From Caulobacter sp. AP07 (GTDB lineage: Bacteria > Pseudomonadota > Alphaproteobacteria > Caulobacterales > Caulobacteraceae), in contig NZ_AKKF01000167.1 of assembly GCF_000281955.1 (NCBI RefSeq), positions 1-64,000 on the forward strand: 64,000 nucleotides of DNA, in the 5' to 3' direction. Below, in pieces: positions 10,826 through 19,380 of the stretch (positions are counted from its first letter, which is position 1; each line of letters starts with the position of its first letter). A program made the position numbers and the translations under genes. The notes below the pieces were generated by a model. The model was not told where the DNA came from, ran no database searches, and was given only the letters and a program-made list of their open reading frames with translations.

Positions 10826-11586
10826 AGCGCGCGCGTATTGTCCACCAGGGCCGCGAAACCTGGGCGAAGGTCGTTGAAGAGGCCGGCGGCGAGGCTCTGC
10901 TGCTGACGCCCGACGGGGCCAGGATCGGCGCCGGCGAGGCGCGGTGGCTGGCCCCGGTGACCCCGGGCGCGACGATTTTCGCGCTCGGCCTCAACTACGC
11001 CGATCACAACAAGGAACTGGGCTTCGCCGCCAAGCAGACCACCCCGCTGATCTTTCTGAAGGGAGCTTCGACCTTGACCGGCCACCTTGGCGCCACGCCG
11101 CGGGCCGCCGACGCCAACCAGATGCACCCCGAATGCGAACTGGTGGCGGTGATCGGGCGTCCGGCCCGGCGCGTGAGCGCGGCTCAGGCGCTGGACCATG
11201 TCGGGGGCTACACGATCGCCAACGACTACGCCGTTCGCGAATACCTCGAAAACTACTACCGCCCCAACGCCCGGGTGAAGAACCGCGACGCCTGCACGCC
11301 TCTGGGGCCGTGGATCGTCGACGCCGCCGAGGTCGGCGATCCCCAGGCCCTGGCCCTGTCGACCCACGTGGACGGCAAGCGCGTACAGCAAGGCTCCACG
11401 GCGGACATGGTGATGTCGGTGGCGGACCTGATCGCCTATCTGTCGGAGTTCATGACCCTGCTTCCCGGGGACATGATCCTGACCGGCACGCCCCACGGCC
11501 TGCATTTCGTCGCGCCGGGCGAGACGGTGACCTGCGAGATCGAACGGGTCGGGCGGTTGGTCAATCCGGTGGTGGCCGCGCCATGA
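10822..11586 (+). CDS. hpaG2: HpaG C-terminal-type subunit (FAH-fold OPET decarboxylase/HHDD isomerase)
   Basis: This 254-residue FAH-fold enzyme has the conserved GLNYADHNKELGF, FLKGASTLTGH and metal-binding HPECELVAVIG blocks, with NDYAVRE and the C-terminal GDMILTGTPHGLHF. It corresponds to the second half of fused HpaG and holds the usual Mg2+ ligands (E-x-E and a distal Asp). With HpaG1 it converts the HpaF product to 2-oxohept-3-ene-1,7-dioate. It overlaps hpaG1 (ATGA) and the ligA-like gene (ATGA), so the operon is tightly coupled. Confidence 0.92.
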   Translation: MKRARIVHQGRETWAKVVEEAGGEALLLTPDGARIGAGEARWLAPVTPGATIFALGLNYADHNKELGFAAKQTTPLIFLKGASTLTGHLGATPRAADANQMHPECELVAVIGRPARRVSAAQALDHVGGYTIANDYAVREYLENYYRPNARVKNRDACTPLGPWIVDAAEVGDPQALALSTHVDGKRVQQGSTADMVMSVADLIAYLSEFMTLLPGDMILTGTPHGLHFVAPGETVTCEIERVGRLVNPVVAAP

Positions 11587-11906
11587 GCCTCTACGCTCTC
11601 AGCAAGCTCCTGTTCGACCTGAACCGCAACGAGGCGGTCAAGACCGCCTTCAAGGCCGATCCGCGCGAGGTGGCGGCCGGCTACAGCCTGACCGAAGAAG
11701 AGCGCGGCGCGCTGCTGACCCCCGATATCGGGTTGCTCTATGTCCTGGGGGTCAACGGCCAGATCCTCATGCACTTCGCCGCCCTGTGCGGCATCGAGTG
11801 GTCCGACTACCTGCAGCGGATGCGCGACGGGGTGAAGACCCACGGTCCGGTTCGCGCCGGCATCTATGCCCTGACAACGTCCCCAGATGAAAAGGTCGCC
11901 GGATGA
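11583..11906 (+). CDS. LigA-like small subunit of a class III extradiol ring-cleavage dioxygenase
   Basis: This 107-residue protein resembles the protocatechuate 4,5-dioxygenase alpha subunit (LigA family). It is helical, with LSKLLFDLNRNEAVKTAFKADPREV, YSLTEEERGALLTPDIGLLYVLGVNG and a closing HFAALCGIEWSDYLQRMRDG. LigA caps the active site of LigB but holds no metal ligand. It starts within the hpaG2 stop (ATGA) and overlaps the catalytic subunit gene by ATGA. Class III HpaD of enteric bacteria works as a single polypeptide, so a separate LigA-like subunit in an hpa operon is unusual. Confidence 0.85.
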   Translation: MSLYALSKLLFDLNRNEAVKTAFKADPREVAAGYSLTEEERGALLTPDIGLLYVLGVNGQILMHFAALCGIEWSDYLQRMRDGVKTHGPVRAGIYALTTSPDEKVAG

Positions 11907-12721
11907 GCCTCGTCTTCGCAGGCGTCTGCAGCCACGCGCCCGGGATCACCGGCCGCGAGGAGCGCGCGCCCAAGGACCTGCACGATGGCTTCTACGCGGC
12001 CCTTGACGGCCTGCGCCAGGCCCTCGACGCCGCGCGCCCCGACGCGGTGATCGTCGTCGCCGCCGAGCATTTCGCCAATTTCTTCATGAACAACATGCCC
12101 GCCTTCGCGGTGGGCATGGCCGAGACCTATGTCGGCCCGATCGAAGACCCGGCCTGGCTGCGGATCCCTCGGCGCGAGGTCAAGGGCGCCCCCGACCTGT
12201 CCAAGCGGCTGGTCGAAGAGATGATGCAGACGGTCGACGTCGCCTATTGCGAGGAGTGGCAGTTCGACCACGGCATCATGGTGCCGCTGCATTTCCTCGA
12301 CCCCGACAACCAGCGCGTCATCATCCCGGCCAACATCAACTGCCAGGGTCCGCCGCTGACGCCCCTGCATCGCGCCTGGGCGTTCGGCGAGGCCATCCGC
12401 CGCGCGGCCGACAAGGTTCCCGAGCGTATCGCCCTGGTCGCCACCGGCGGTATCTCCCATTGGCCGGCCACGCCCGACAGCGGCCGGATCAACGAGGCGT
12501 GGGATCGCCAGTTCCTCACCCATTGGGCGGCCCAGGATCGCGAGGCGATGCTCTCCTACACCGACGCCCAGACCTATGTCGACGCCGGCCAGGGCGGCTT
12601 TGAGATCCGCACCTTCATCGCCGCCGCCGCCGCCGCCCGCGGCTCTGGGACCCTTCACTACTACGCGCCGATCCCGATCTGGGCGGTCGGCTGCACCGTG
12701 GCGACGCTGGAGATAGCCTGA
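11903..12721 (+). CDS. LigB-like catalytic subunit, probable homoprotocatechuate 2,3-dioxygenase
   Basis: This 272-residue class III extradiol dioxygenase cleaves a catechol ring next to a hydroxyl using Fe(II). Candidate iron ligands are H11 (CSHAPG), H56 (AAEHFAN) and E234 (GGFEIR). The catalytic base matches H186 in GGISHWP, and D122-H123 (FDHGIMVPL) is also conserved in LigB. It lies exactly where hpaD is expected, between hpaG2 and hpaF. Homoprotocatechuate (3,4-dihydroxyphenylacetate) is therefore the inferred substrate, although protocatechuate- or gallate-like substrates cannot be excluded by sequence alone. Its stop overlaps the hpaF start (TGATG). Confidence 0.88.
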   Translation: MSLVFAGVCSHAPGITGREERAPKDLHDGFYAALDGLRQALDAARPDAVIVVAAEHFANFFMNNMPAFAVGMAETYVGPIEDPAWLRIPRREVKGAPDLSKRLVEEMMQTVDVAYCEEWQFDHGIMVPLHFLDPDNQRVIIPANINCQGPPLTPLHRAWAFGEAIRRAADKVPERIALVATGGISHWPATPDSGRINEAWDRQFLTHWAAQDREAMLSYTDAQTYVDAGQGGFEIRTFIAAAAAARGSGTLHYYAPIPIWAVGCTVATLEIA

Positions 12722-13113
12722 TGCCCCACGCCATCGTCGAATGGACCAGCAACCTGAAGGGCGAGGCCGACATTCACGGCCTGCTGCAACTGATCGCCAA
12801 GCGTATGGGCCAGACAAATGGCGTGTTCCCGCTGGGCGGGATCCGGGTGCGGGGGATCGAGCTGACCGACTATGTGATCGCCGACGACAGCGGCCAGGAC
12901 GCCTTCGTCAACATCACCTTCAAGATCGGGGCCGGACGGCCCGCGGACTTCAAGACGCAATTCTTCGGCGCGTTGTTCGAGGATGTCGCGGCGCATTTCG
13001 GCGACCTCTTCGAGCGGCGCTATCTGGCGCTGTCGATGTACGTCGAGGAATTCGAGGACGGCGCCAGTTTCAAGAAGAACAACCTCCACAAGCGCTTTCA
13101 GAAAGCCTCCTGA
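12721..13113 (+). CDS. hpaF: 5-carboxymethyl-2-hydroxymuconate delta-isomerase
   Basis: This 130-residue protein of the tautomerase superfamily becomes active when Met is removed to expose Pro as the catalytic base ([12 protein letters not shown]). It shifts the double bond of 5-carboxymethyl-2-hydroxymuconate before decarboxylation by HpaG. The length and the closing [10 protein letters not shown]...NNLHKRF pattern are typical of HpaF/CHMI. TGATG overlaps occur at both ends, so translation is coupled with the ligB-like gene and hpaH. Confidence 0.93.
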   Translation: MPHAIVEWTSNLKGEADIHGLLQLIAKRMGQTNGVFPLGGIRVRGIELTDYVIADDSGQDAFVNITFKIGAGRPADFKTQFFGALFEDVAAHFGDLFERRYLALSMYVEEFEDGASFKKNNLHKRFQKAS

Positions 13114-13919
13114 TGCCCCTGGACCTTCAGACCATCGAGCGCCTGGCCCAACGGCTGGACACCTCGGAGCGCGAGCGCGCCCAGATCGGGCAGTTCTCGC
13201 TGGAGCACCCCGAGATGACGCTCGAGGACGGCTACGCCGTCAGCCGGGCCTGGGTGAAGCAAAAGCTGGCCTCGGGTCGCAAGGTGATCGGGCACAAGAT
13301 CGGCCTGACGAGTCGGGCGATGCAGCGCTCGTCCAATGTCGACGAGCCCGACTTCGGGACGCTGCTGGACGACATGTTGTTTGGCGACGGCACGGACATC
13401 CCGATCGCTCGGTTCATCGAACCGCGGGTGGAGGTCGAGCTGGCCTTCATTCTCAAGGCGCCGCTCAAGGGCCCCAACTGCACGCTCTATGACGTGCTGA
13501 ACGCCACGGACTATGTGACGCCGGCGATCGAGATCATCGACGCGCGCATCGAGCGCATCGACAAGGCCAGTGGCAAGACCCGCAAGGTGTTCGACACCAT
13601 TTCCGACAACGCGGCCAACGCCGGGATCGTCCTGGGCGGGCGCCCGGTCAAGCCGGACGCGGTCGACCTGCGCTGGGTCAGCGCCCTGCTCTATCGCAAC
13701 GGCGTCATCGAGGAGTCGGGCGTGGCCGCGGCGGTTCTCAACCACCCGGCCAATGGCCCGGCCTGGCTGGCCAACAAGCTGCACCCGCACGGCGAATGGC
13801 TGGAGCCAGGCCAGATCATCCTGGGCGGCAGCTTCACCGCCCCGGTGTTTGCTCGGCCGGGCGACAGCTTCCACGTCGACTACGGCCCGCTGGGCGCGAT
13901 CTCGGTGCGATTCACATGA
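13113..13919 (+). CDS. hpaH: 2-oxo-hept-4-ene-1,7-dioate hydratase
   Basis: This 268-residue hydratase of the MhpD/HpaH group (FAH-related fold) adds water to 2-oxohept-4-ene-1,7-dioate to give the HpaI substrate. Clear blocks are [41 protein letters not shown] with acidic metal ligands, and the C-terminal [13 protein letters not shown]. The ATG at 13113 sits in TGATG with the hpaF stop, and its own stop overlaps hpaI (ATGA). The assignment is strengthened by the ordered pathway genes on both sides. Confidence 0.93.
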   Translation: MPLDLQTIERLAQRLDTSERERAQIGQFSLEHPEMTLEDGYAVSRAWVKQKLASGRKVIGHKIGLTSRAMQRSSNVDEPDFGTLLDDMLFGDGTDIPIARFIEPRVEVELAFILKAPLKGPNCTLYDVLNATDYVTPAIEIIDARIERIDKASGKTRKVFDTISDNAANAGIVLGGRPVKPDAVDLRWVSALLYRNGVIEESGVAAAVLNHPANGPAWLANKLHPHGEWLEPGQIILGGSFTAPVFARPGDSFHVDYGPLGAISVRFT

Positions 13920-14677
13920 ACCTGTTCAAGCAAGGCCTGGCCGAAGGCCGCCCGCTTCTGGGCCTATGGCAGGCCCTGGCCACGCCCTATACGGCCGAGA
14001 TCTGCGCGGGCGCCGGCTATGACTGGCTGTTGTTCGATGGCGAGCACGCGCCCAACACGCTGCAGACCCTGCTGGGCCAACTGCAGGCCGTGTCGGCCTA
14101 TCCGGTCGCGCCGGTGGCCCGCGTTCCGGTCGGCGATCCCAGCATCATCAAGCAGTATCTCGACATCGGCTGCGCGACCCTGCTCGTGCCCATGGTCGAG
14201 ACCGCCGACCAGGCGCGTCGCCTGGTCGCCGCGACCCGGTTTCCGCCCCACGGCGTTCGCGGGGTGGCCAGCTCCACCAGCCGGGCCTCGCGGTTCGGGG
14301 CCGACGTCAACTACGTCAAGACCGCGCGCGAGGCGGTCTGCCTGCTGGTCCAGATCGAAAGCGCCGCGGCGCTGGGGGTCATCGAAGAGATCGCCGCGGT
14401 CGAGGGTGTCGATGGCCTGTTCATTGGCCCGGCGGACCTGGCGGCGTCCCTGGGACACCTGGGCGATCCTCGCCACCCCGATGTCCAGGCGGCGATCAAC
14501 GACGCCATCGGCCGGATTCTGGCGACGGGCAAGGCGGCGGGGATCTTCGCGCTCGATGCGGCCGACGCCAGGGCGCGCCTGGCCGCCGGGGTGGCCTTCG
14601 TCTCCCTGGGCACCGACATCGGCTTGCTGGCGGCCGGGGCCAGGCGGTTGCTGGCCGACAGCCTGCAGGGGGCGTGA
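13916..14677 (+). CDS. hpaI: 4-hydroxy-2-oxoheptanedioate aldolase
   Basis: This 253-residue class II metal aldolase cleaves 4-hydroxy-2-oxoheptane-1,7-dioate to pyruvate and succinate semialdehyde. Key residues line up with E. coli HpaI: H44 (DGEHAPN), R69 (VARVPVGD), and metal ligands E148 (QIESA) and D174 (GPADLA). It is the last gene of the hpaG1-to-hpaI operon. The semialdehyde product is then the substrate of the GabD encoded at 6490-8013, which closes the pathway within 8 kb. Confidence 0.95.
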   Translation: MNLFKQGLAEGRPLLGLWQALATPYTAEICAGAGYDWLLFDGEHAPNTLQTLLGQLQAVSAYPVAPVARVPVGDPSIIKQYLDIGCATLLVPMVETADQARRLVAATRFPPHGVRGVASSTSRASRFGADVNYVKTAREAVCLLVQIESAAALGVIEEIAAVEGVDGLFIGPADLAASLGHLGDPRHPDVQAAINDAIGRILATGKAAGIFALDAADARARLAAGVAFVSLGTDIGLLAAGARRLLADSLQGA

Positions 14678-14738
14678 GGCCAGGGGCGGGCGTGTCGCGG
14701 CTGTCTGCTCGAGCCGCCAGGCTTGCGAAGGCGACGCC

Positions 14739-14756
14739 GTCCCCTCAGGGGGTGAT
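14739..14756. promoter_or_regulatory. Cluster motif copy 4
   Basis: GTCCCCTCAGGGGGTGAT fits CCCC-N5-GGGTGAT and lies 58 bp upstream of the NTF2-like gene at 14814. It marks the return from the HpaR block to the Rieske-type regulation. Confidence 0.6.
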
Positions 14757-14813
14757 GGTCGTGATGTCCAAGTCGCGCGAGGTTGGGATGCAACCCCAAC
14801 GAAGCGGCCGCCG

Positions 14814-15245
14814 ATGCCCTATTTCTTCTCCGCCTCCCTGCAACAGGTGCAACGGGTCATCACCGAACGCAATGAGAGGTTTGAGCGAAACTACGAGGCG
14901 CGCGACGCCGTGGCGGTCGTTCGGGACTATTTTGTCGAGGATGTCCATCGGCCGTTACTCTGCCCGCCAGGGCGGCGTCCTCTCAAGGGCCGCGCTGAAC
15001 TTGCAGTGCACTTCGCCGCCATGCTGATCGCCGCGCCCTATATCCGATTTGGTCTCTTCCAGACGGCGGTGTTGAGCGACAGCGTCCAGGAGACCGGCGA
15101 ACTGGAACTGATCGACCACGGGGGCATGCGAGTCGTCCATCAGCGGACCGTGCTCTGGCGCCCGATCAACGATCAATTGCGCGCCCAGGTCAGCTTTCTG
15201 GAGGCTGGCCCGGATCGGCGCGCGCCGATCCGGCTCCAGAGCTAG
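14814..15245 (+). CDS. NTF2/SnoaL-like small protein, paralogue of 5732-6133
   Basis: This 143-residue NTF2-like protein carries FERNYEARDAVAVVRDYFVED and an L-CPPGRRPLKGR block equivalent to CPPGGTPPIGGR in the paralogue. The later strands VHQRTVLWRPINDQLRAQVSFL resemble small subunits or cyclase-like folds. The start at 14814 has only a weak ribosome site, so it is uncertain. A DAO-type oxidoreductase follows 103 bp downstream and may be co-transcribed from the motif-bearing promoter. The role is unknown; an isomerase or oxygenase accessory role is possible. Confidence 0.65.
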   Translation: MPYFFSASLQQVQRVITERNERFERNYEARDAVAVVRDYFVEDVHRPLLCPPGRRPLKGRAELAVHFAAMLIAAPYIRFGLFQTAVLSDSVQETGELELIDHGGMRVVHQRTVLWRPINDQLRAQVSFLEAGPDRRAPIRLQS

Positions 15246-15348
15246 GCGACCGACGTCCCCGTCGAAGCGGCGTTCGCCGGCGCGAGCTTGTCGTGCCGGA
15301 CCTAGTGGCGCCGGCGTTGTTGGCCGTTGGACGGCCGTTCCGGAGCCC

Positions 15349-16806
15349 ATGATGCAGCCTTCCCGCCCCCGACCAGATCCGATCCGGCAGGTCCGAGACC
15401 TCGTCCAACTCGCCGCGACGGGCGGCCTCGACGTCCTCAAGGGCCTGCTCTCCGGCCGGGATGGCGGCGCCATCGTGCCGGGGCGATCGCGCGCCCGGTC
15501 CATCGACAGCGACCAGACCTGCCCCGCCCAGGTCGATGTCGTCGTCATCGGCGGCGGCTATGTCGGCTGTCTGACGGCGCTGACCCTGGCCGAGCGCGGG
15601 GTCAGCGTCGCGCTTTGCGAAAAGGGCGTGGTGGCGGGCGAGGCCTCCGGCCGGTCCCTGGGCGTGGTGGAAGGACAGTTCCTCGACGCCTCGAAGGTCG
15701 AGATCGTCAATCGCGCCAAGACGCTTTGGGGCCAGATGAACGCGCGCGTCGGCGGGGAGACCGGCTATCGGCGCGACGGGATGGCGGCGCTGTTTGGCGA
15801 GGAAGGCTTGATGGCCTATGCCGAGGGGTGGCTGGACTCGGTCCGCGATCTTCCGGGCGTCGACGCCAAGCTGCTTTCGGCGCGACAGGCCGACCGGCTC
15901 GCCGTGGGCGGGGCTCGCCCATATCTGGGCGGCCTTTTCCAAGCCAGCGACGCCAGCGTCGAGCCCCAACTGGCGGCGCCGGCCATCGCCGAGGCCGTCC
16001 GCAAGGCCGGCGGGATCGTCCTGCAAAACTGCGCCGTACGCGGCGTGGAGACCAGCGCCGGCGCGATCTCGGCCGTTGTCACCGAGCTCGGGCGCATCGC
16101 CTGCCAGGGCGTGGTGGTGGCCGGCGGCGCCTGGTCGCCGGTCCTGCTTCGCAGCCTGGGACTGGACCTGCCGCAATTCATGGCGTTCTCGTCCGTCGTC
16201 CGGCTCGGCCGCGCCAAGGGCCCCGCCACGCCGTTCATGGACGGCCACACCGGCCTGGTCGTCCGCCGCACCATCCATGGCGAGTTCGACGTCTGCAGAG
16301 CGATCGGATCGGTGCCCGTCACGCCCGACATTCTCGGCAATCTGGGTCGTTTGTCCCCGGCTATGCGGCACATGGGCAACCAGTTGGAACCGGTCTGGAA
16401 CCTGTCCACCTTCCTCGGCCAGTGGCGTCTTCCCAAGACCTGGTCCCTGGAGCGTCCCTCCCCGTTCGAACAGAACCGCATCCTGACGCCCGAGGTCCGC
16501 AATCGCCTGCTCGACGATGTCGTCGGCACGATCGCCGGGACCTTTCCGGCGCTGGGCGCGGGGCCCGTCGTCGACCGGTGGGCCGGGGCGATGACCAGCA
16601 CCATCGACAACATGCCGGTCATTTCCGCCGTCGAAGGCCGCCCGGGCCTGTTCATCGGTTCAGGGTTCTATTTTGGCCTGACCATGGCGCCGGCGGCGGG
16701 CGAAGCCCTGGCCGATCTGGTCATGGGGCGTACGCCCGCCATCGACCTGTCGCTCTATCGCTATTCGCGTTTCAGCGACGGCTCGCCGCTGGTCTTCAGG
16801 CCCTGA
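15349..16806 (+). CDS. FAD-dependent oxidoreductase (DAO family)
   Basis: This 485-residue flavoprotein has the FAD motif GGGYVG at about 68-73 after an unusually long N-terminal extension of about 60 residues. The DAO pattern continues with EKGVVAGEASGRS and the C-terminal DNMPVISAVEGRPGLFIGSGFYFGLTMAPAAGEALADLV. Family members oxidise amines, N-methyl amino acids or similar compounds and reduce oxygen or a quinone. It is a close paralogue of the truncated genes at both window edges, and more distantly of 33813-35177. The long extension contains a GGAIVPGRSRAR element shared with those edge genes. The natural substrate is unknown. Confidence 0.85.
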   Translation: MMQPSRPRPDPIRQVRDLVQLAATGGLDVLKGLLSGRDGGAIVPGRSRARSIDSDQTCPAQVDVVVIGGGYVGCLTALTLAERGVSVALCEKGVVAGEASGRSLGVVEGQFLDASKVEIVNRAKTLWGQMNARVGGETGYRRDGMAALFGEEGLMAYAEGWLDSVRDLPGVDAKLLSARQADRLAVGGARPYLGGLFQASDASVEPQLAAPAIAEAVRKAGGIVLQNCAVRGVETSAGAISAVVTELGRIACQGVVVAGGAWSPVLLRSLGLDLPQFMAFSSVVRLGRAKGPATPFMDGHTGLVVRRTIHGEFDVCRAIGSVPVTPDILGNLGRLSPAMRHMGNQLEPVWNLSTFLGQWRLPKTWSLERPSPFEQNRILTPEVRNRLLDDVVGTIAGTFPALGAGPVVDRWAGAMTSTIDNMPVISAVEGRPGLFIGSGFYFGLTMAPAAGEALADLVMGRTPAIDLSLYRYSRFSDGSPLVFRP

Positions 16807-16827
16807 CCGCCTGAGATGGCGCGTTCA

Positions 16828-16859
16828 TCGTCGCCAGCCGAGCGGGGGCTTGGCGACGA
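16828..16859. terminator. Hairpin between convergent genes
   Basis: TCGTCGCCA (16828-16836) pairs with TGGCGACGA (16851-16859), a 9-bp stem in the 207-bp spacer between the convergent DAO gene (ends 16806) and Rieske gene (ends 17014). It is a possible bidirectional terminator without an obvious T-run. Nothing else is recognisable in this spacer. Confidence 0.4.
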
Positions 16860-17013
16860 CGGGGCCGCTGTATCGGCGGGGCCGGTCCAGGCCGGGGGCC
16901 AAGACGATGAAAGATCTTCGCCAGGGCGCCTTGCGACGCGCCGGCGAAGGTTCTGGAGAGTCGGTGCGAGGCCGGCCCGATCGCGATCGTCGCGAGCGAG
17001 CCGGCCAGCACGA

Positions 17014-18075
17014 TCACCCGGCCGGAAGGGCCGCGCCTTCGGCTCGCCCCAGGCCAAGCTGGCGCAGGCGGCGGCGATAGGCCGAGCTGACATTGTCCAC
17101 CGGCAGATGGATTTCGAGTTTTTCGCTGATCGGCAGATCCTGGATGCGCAGGTGGCTCAGGATGTCGATGTCCTGCTGGTTGATGACGCCCGGTCCGTCG
17201 GAGGGGGAGCCAAACACTGGCGGCGCGTCGAAGATGTCACCCGGCTTACCCACCGGTATGACCTGGAAGACGCGACAGGTATGGGCCGTGGTCGGCGAGG
17301 CGATATTGACCGATGCGAAGCCCTGACCGCCGTCAGGCCGGCTTTGGAAGTTGATCCCGAACGGCAGCAACAGCTCATAGCTCAAGAAGCATTCGGTCGG
17401 CTTCTCGAACGGCACCGTCTCCACGAAGCTGGCGGTGAACAGCAGCGACTGGTCTCGCTCTTCGATGCGGGCCGGCTTGATCTTGCCGTTCGGATCCCCG
17501 CCCAGGGTGGTGGCGTGGATCAGCGGCAGGTGGGCCAGGTCGAAGAAGTTTTCGATCTGACGGGCGGCCGACATCGGCCACAAACAGACATTGCCGAACC
17601 CCAGCGCACTGATGTCGTAGCCCTCCAGGGCCTCGAAGGTCGGCAGCGGCTCCTGACTGTCGTCGTCCAGGCAAACCCAGATCATGCCGTACTTGATCGC
17701 CGTGCGGAACGTCGCCACGCGGTAGCTCGCCGGCAGTTTCGCCGTGCGGCCAAGGGCGGGAACATGGACGCATTGCCCCGTGCCGTCGAACGCCAGGCCA
17801 TGGAACGGGCAAACGATATTGCCGTCGGTGACCGTTCCGGCGCTCAGACGAATCCAGCGGTGCGGGCACATGTCCAGGGCGGCGGTGACGCCGTCCTGCG
17901 CGCGGTAGAGCACCAGATCGACATCGAGGAGTTTGACCGCGAGCGGCGCCTCGGCGAGGTCCTCGGCCTTGGCGACCGGGTGCCAGAACCTCGCCAGGAC
18001 CGCCCAGTCGCCGGGACGGATCTCCGAAGACGTGGGACGCACGGTCGGCGGGGCGGCGTCGATGGGCAAAAACAT
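17014..18075 (-). CDS. Rieske [2Fe-2S] oxygenase, large subunit
   Basis: This 353-residue oxygenase component has Rieske ligands C70, H72, C89 and H92 (CPHRWIRLS...CPFHGLAF) and a mononuclear iron region ENFFDLAHLPLIHATTLGG. It is closest to the protein at 54443-55528: both share PGDW-x-VL-x-RFW-P-(V/I)A near the start and end with a D-NVSSAYRRRLR-type helix. It is the last gene of a four-gene minus-strand operon (22938 to 17014) that also encodes a TonB receptor, 49 bp after the preceding Rieske gene. The substrate is unknown; a demethylase or hydroxylase role is inferred from family and context. Confidence 0.88.
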   Translation of the reverse strand: MFLPIDAAPPTVRPTSSEIRPGDWAVLARFWHPVAKAEDLAEAPLAVKLLDVDLVLYRAQDGVTAALDMCPHRWIRLSAGTVTDGNIVCPFHGLAFDGTGQCVHVPALGRTAKLPASYRVATFRTAIKYGMIWVCLDDDSQEPLPTFEALEGYDISALGFGNVCLWPMSAARQIENFFDLAHLPLIHATTLGGDPNGKIKPARIEERDQSLLFTASFVETVPFEKPTECFLSYELLLPFGINFQSRPDGGQGFASVNIASPTTAHTCRVFQVIPVGKPGDIFDAPPVFGSPSDGPGVINQQDIDILSHLRIQDLPISEKLEIHLPVDNVSSAYRRRLRQLGLGRAEGAALPAG

Positions 18076-18124
18076 GCTCGGTGTCCTTGGAATTGCGCGC
18101 CTGATCGAACGGGCGCGTCTCGAA

Positions 18125-19318
18125 TTACGATGTGACGGCGGGGTCGGCAGGCCGCCCGGCGGCCATGAAATTGCCGGACGCCGAGCCGACCAGCTCTTGG
18201 CCGGGCGACTGCGTCCACCCCTGCGGATCACCACCCTCACCGACGAGCTTGACCTGGCGGGCCAGAAGCCGGCGCAGCATGGCCACCCCTTCGTCGGTGC
18301 TGGCCAGATGCTCGACCGAGTGAAGGGTGATCGGCCCTTGGCTGGTCTGGGCTTCCCAGTCGCCCGGATAGCGTTGGCGCTCTTCGGCGGTGAGGTCGCG
18401 CCAGTCCTTGCCGGCCGGCTTGGAGCGGACGCTGTTCAAGTCGGTTCCGATCGGAACCCGCGCGACGTTGAAGACCAGGAAATGCGTCGAGTCGATCGGG
18501 ACGACGAAGCCGATGCCGTTGGTCGCGCCTTCGGCGAGGCGCGGACTGGGGACGACGCGAATATTGGGCAGCAGGCATTCGGTGACGCGGCGCAGGGTCG
18601 TCCCGTCGCCGAGATCGCGCACCTGCTCCGTCCGCACCCCCTGCTCGAAATAGGAGAAGGTCACCTCGGGCTTGACGCCCATTTGCTGGACGAACTGCGT
18701 TCCGCTGAACGACTGATGCAGGACGGGGACGTGGAAGGGATCGACTACGTTTTCGAAGTGCTGAAGCCAGTTGCAAGGGGCCACGCCATAACCGCCCGAA
18801 CCGAGATTGCTGTCGTCGGCCTGGAGTTCCTCGCCCTCGCCCAGGGTCTCGAGCAGCTCGAAGCGGGGCAGCAGGGGCTTCTTCTCCGGCGGCCCCATAT
18901 AGGCGAAGATCAGGCCATAGCGCTCCTCGACCGGATACCAGGGCTGACGGACCTTGCCACGCACCTTCTGTCCGTTGCCGGGCTCCATGGGCATGTCGAG
19001 GCAACGCCCCTCCACATCGAAAAGCCAGCCGTGATAGCAGCAGCGAAGGCCGTCTTCCTCGCCGCGGCCGTAATAGAGGTCCGATCCGCGGTGACAGCAG
19101 CGGGCGTGCACCAGGCCCGCGCGGCCTTGGCCGTCGCGGAACAGGATCAGGTCCTCGGCCAGCACCCGCACCTTCTTCGGCGTCGCGGTGGCGTCCGCGG
19201 CCAGGCCGACCGGATGCCAGAAGCGCCGCAGATATTCGCCCATGGGCGAGCCGCGCTCGACGAGGGTCAACTCGGGTCGGAAACTCGGCGTCTTGCCGCT
19301 GTAGTCGTAGCCATTCAT
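18125..19318 (-). CDS. Rieske [2Fe-2S] oxygenase, phthalate-dioxygenase-like large subunit
   Basis: This 397-residue oxygenase component has cluster ligands C74, H76, C93 and H96. Each CxH/CxxH motif carries an extra neighbouring Cys (CCHRG and CCYHGW), as in the phthalate/phenoxybenzoate dioxygenase group. The catalytic iron region reads NWLQHFENVVDPFHVPVLHQ. This group acts with a reductase or ferredoxin to hydroxylate or O-demethylate aromatic acids. The ATG is at 19318. It sits 62 bp downstream of the TonB receptor and 49 bp before the next Rieske gene, in one operon. Confidence 0.88.
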   Translation of the reverse strand: MNGYDYSGKTPSFRPELTLVERGSPMGEYLRRFWHPVGLAADATATPKKVRVLAEDLILFRDGQGRAGLVHARCCHRGSDLYYGRGEEDGLRCCYHGWLFDVEGRCLDMPMEPGNGQKVRGKVRQPWYPVEERYGLIFAYMGPPEKKPLLPRFELLETLGEGEELQADDSNLGSGGYGVAPCNWLQHFENVVDPFHVPVLHQSFSGTQFVQQMGVKPEVTFSYFEQGVRTEQVRDLGDGTTLRRVTECLLPNIRVVPSPRLAEGATNGIGFVVPIDSTHFLVFNVARVPIGTDLNSVRSKPAGKDWRDLTAEERQRYPGDWEAQTSQGPITLHSVEHLASTDEGVAMLRRLLARQVKLVGEGGDPQGWTQSPGQELVGSASGNFMAAGRPADPAVTS

Positions 19319-19380
19319 GCGACGTCTCAATGTCTTGACCGAAGAGCGGGCCGCCCGCCGGGGCGAGCGGCCCAAGTCAC

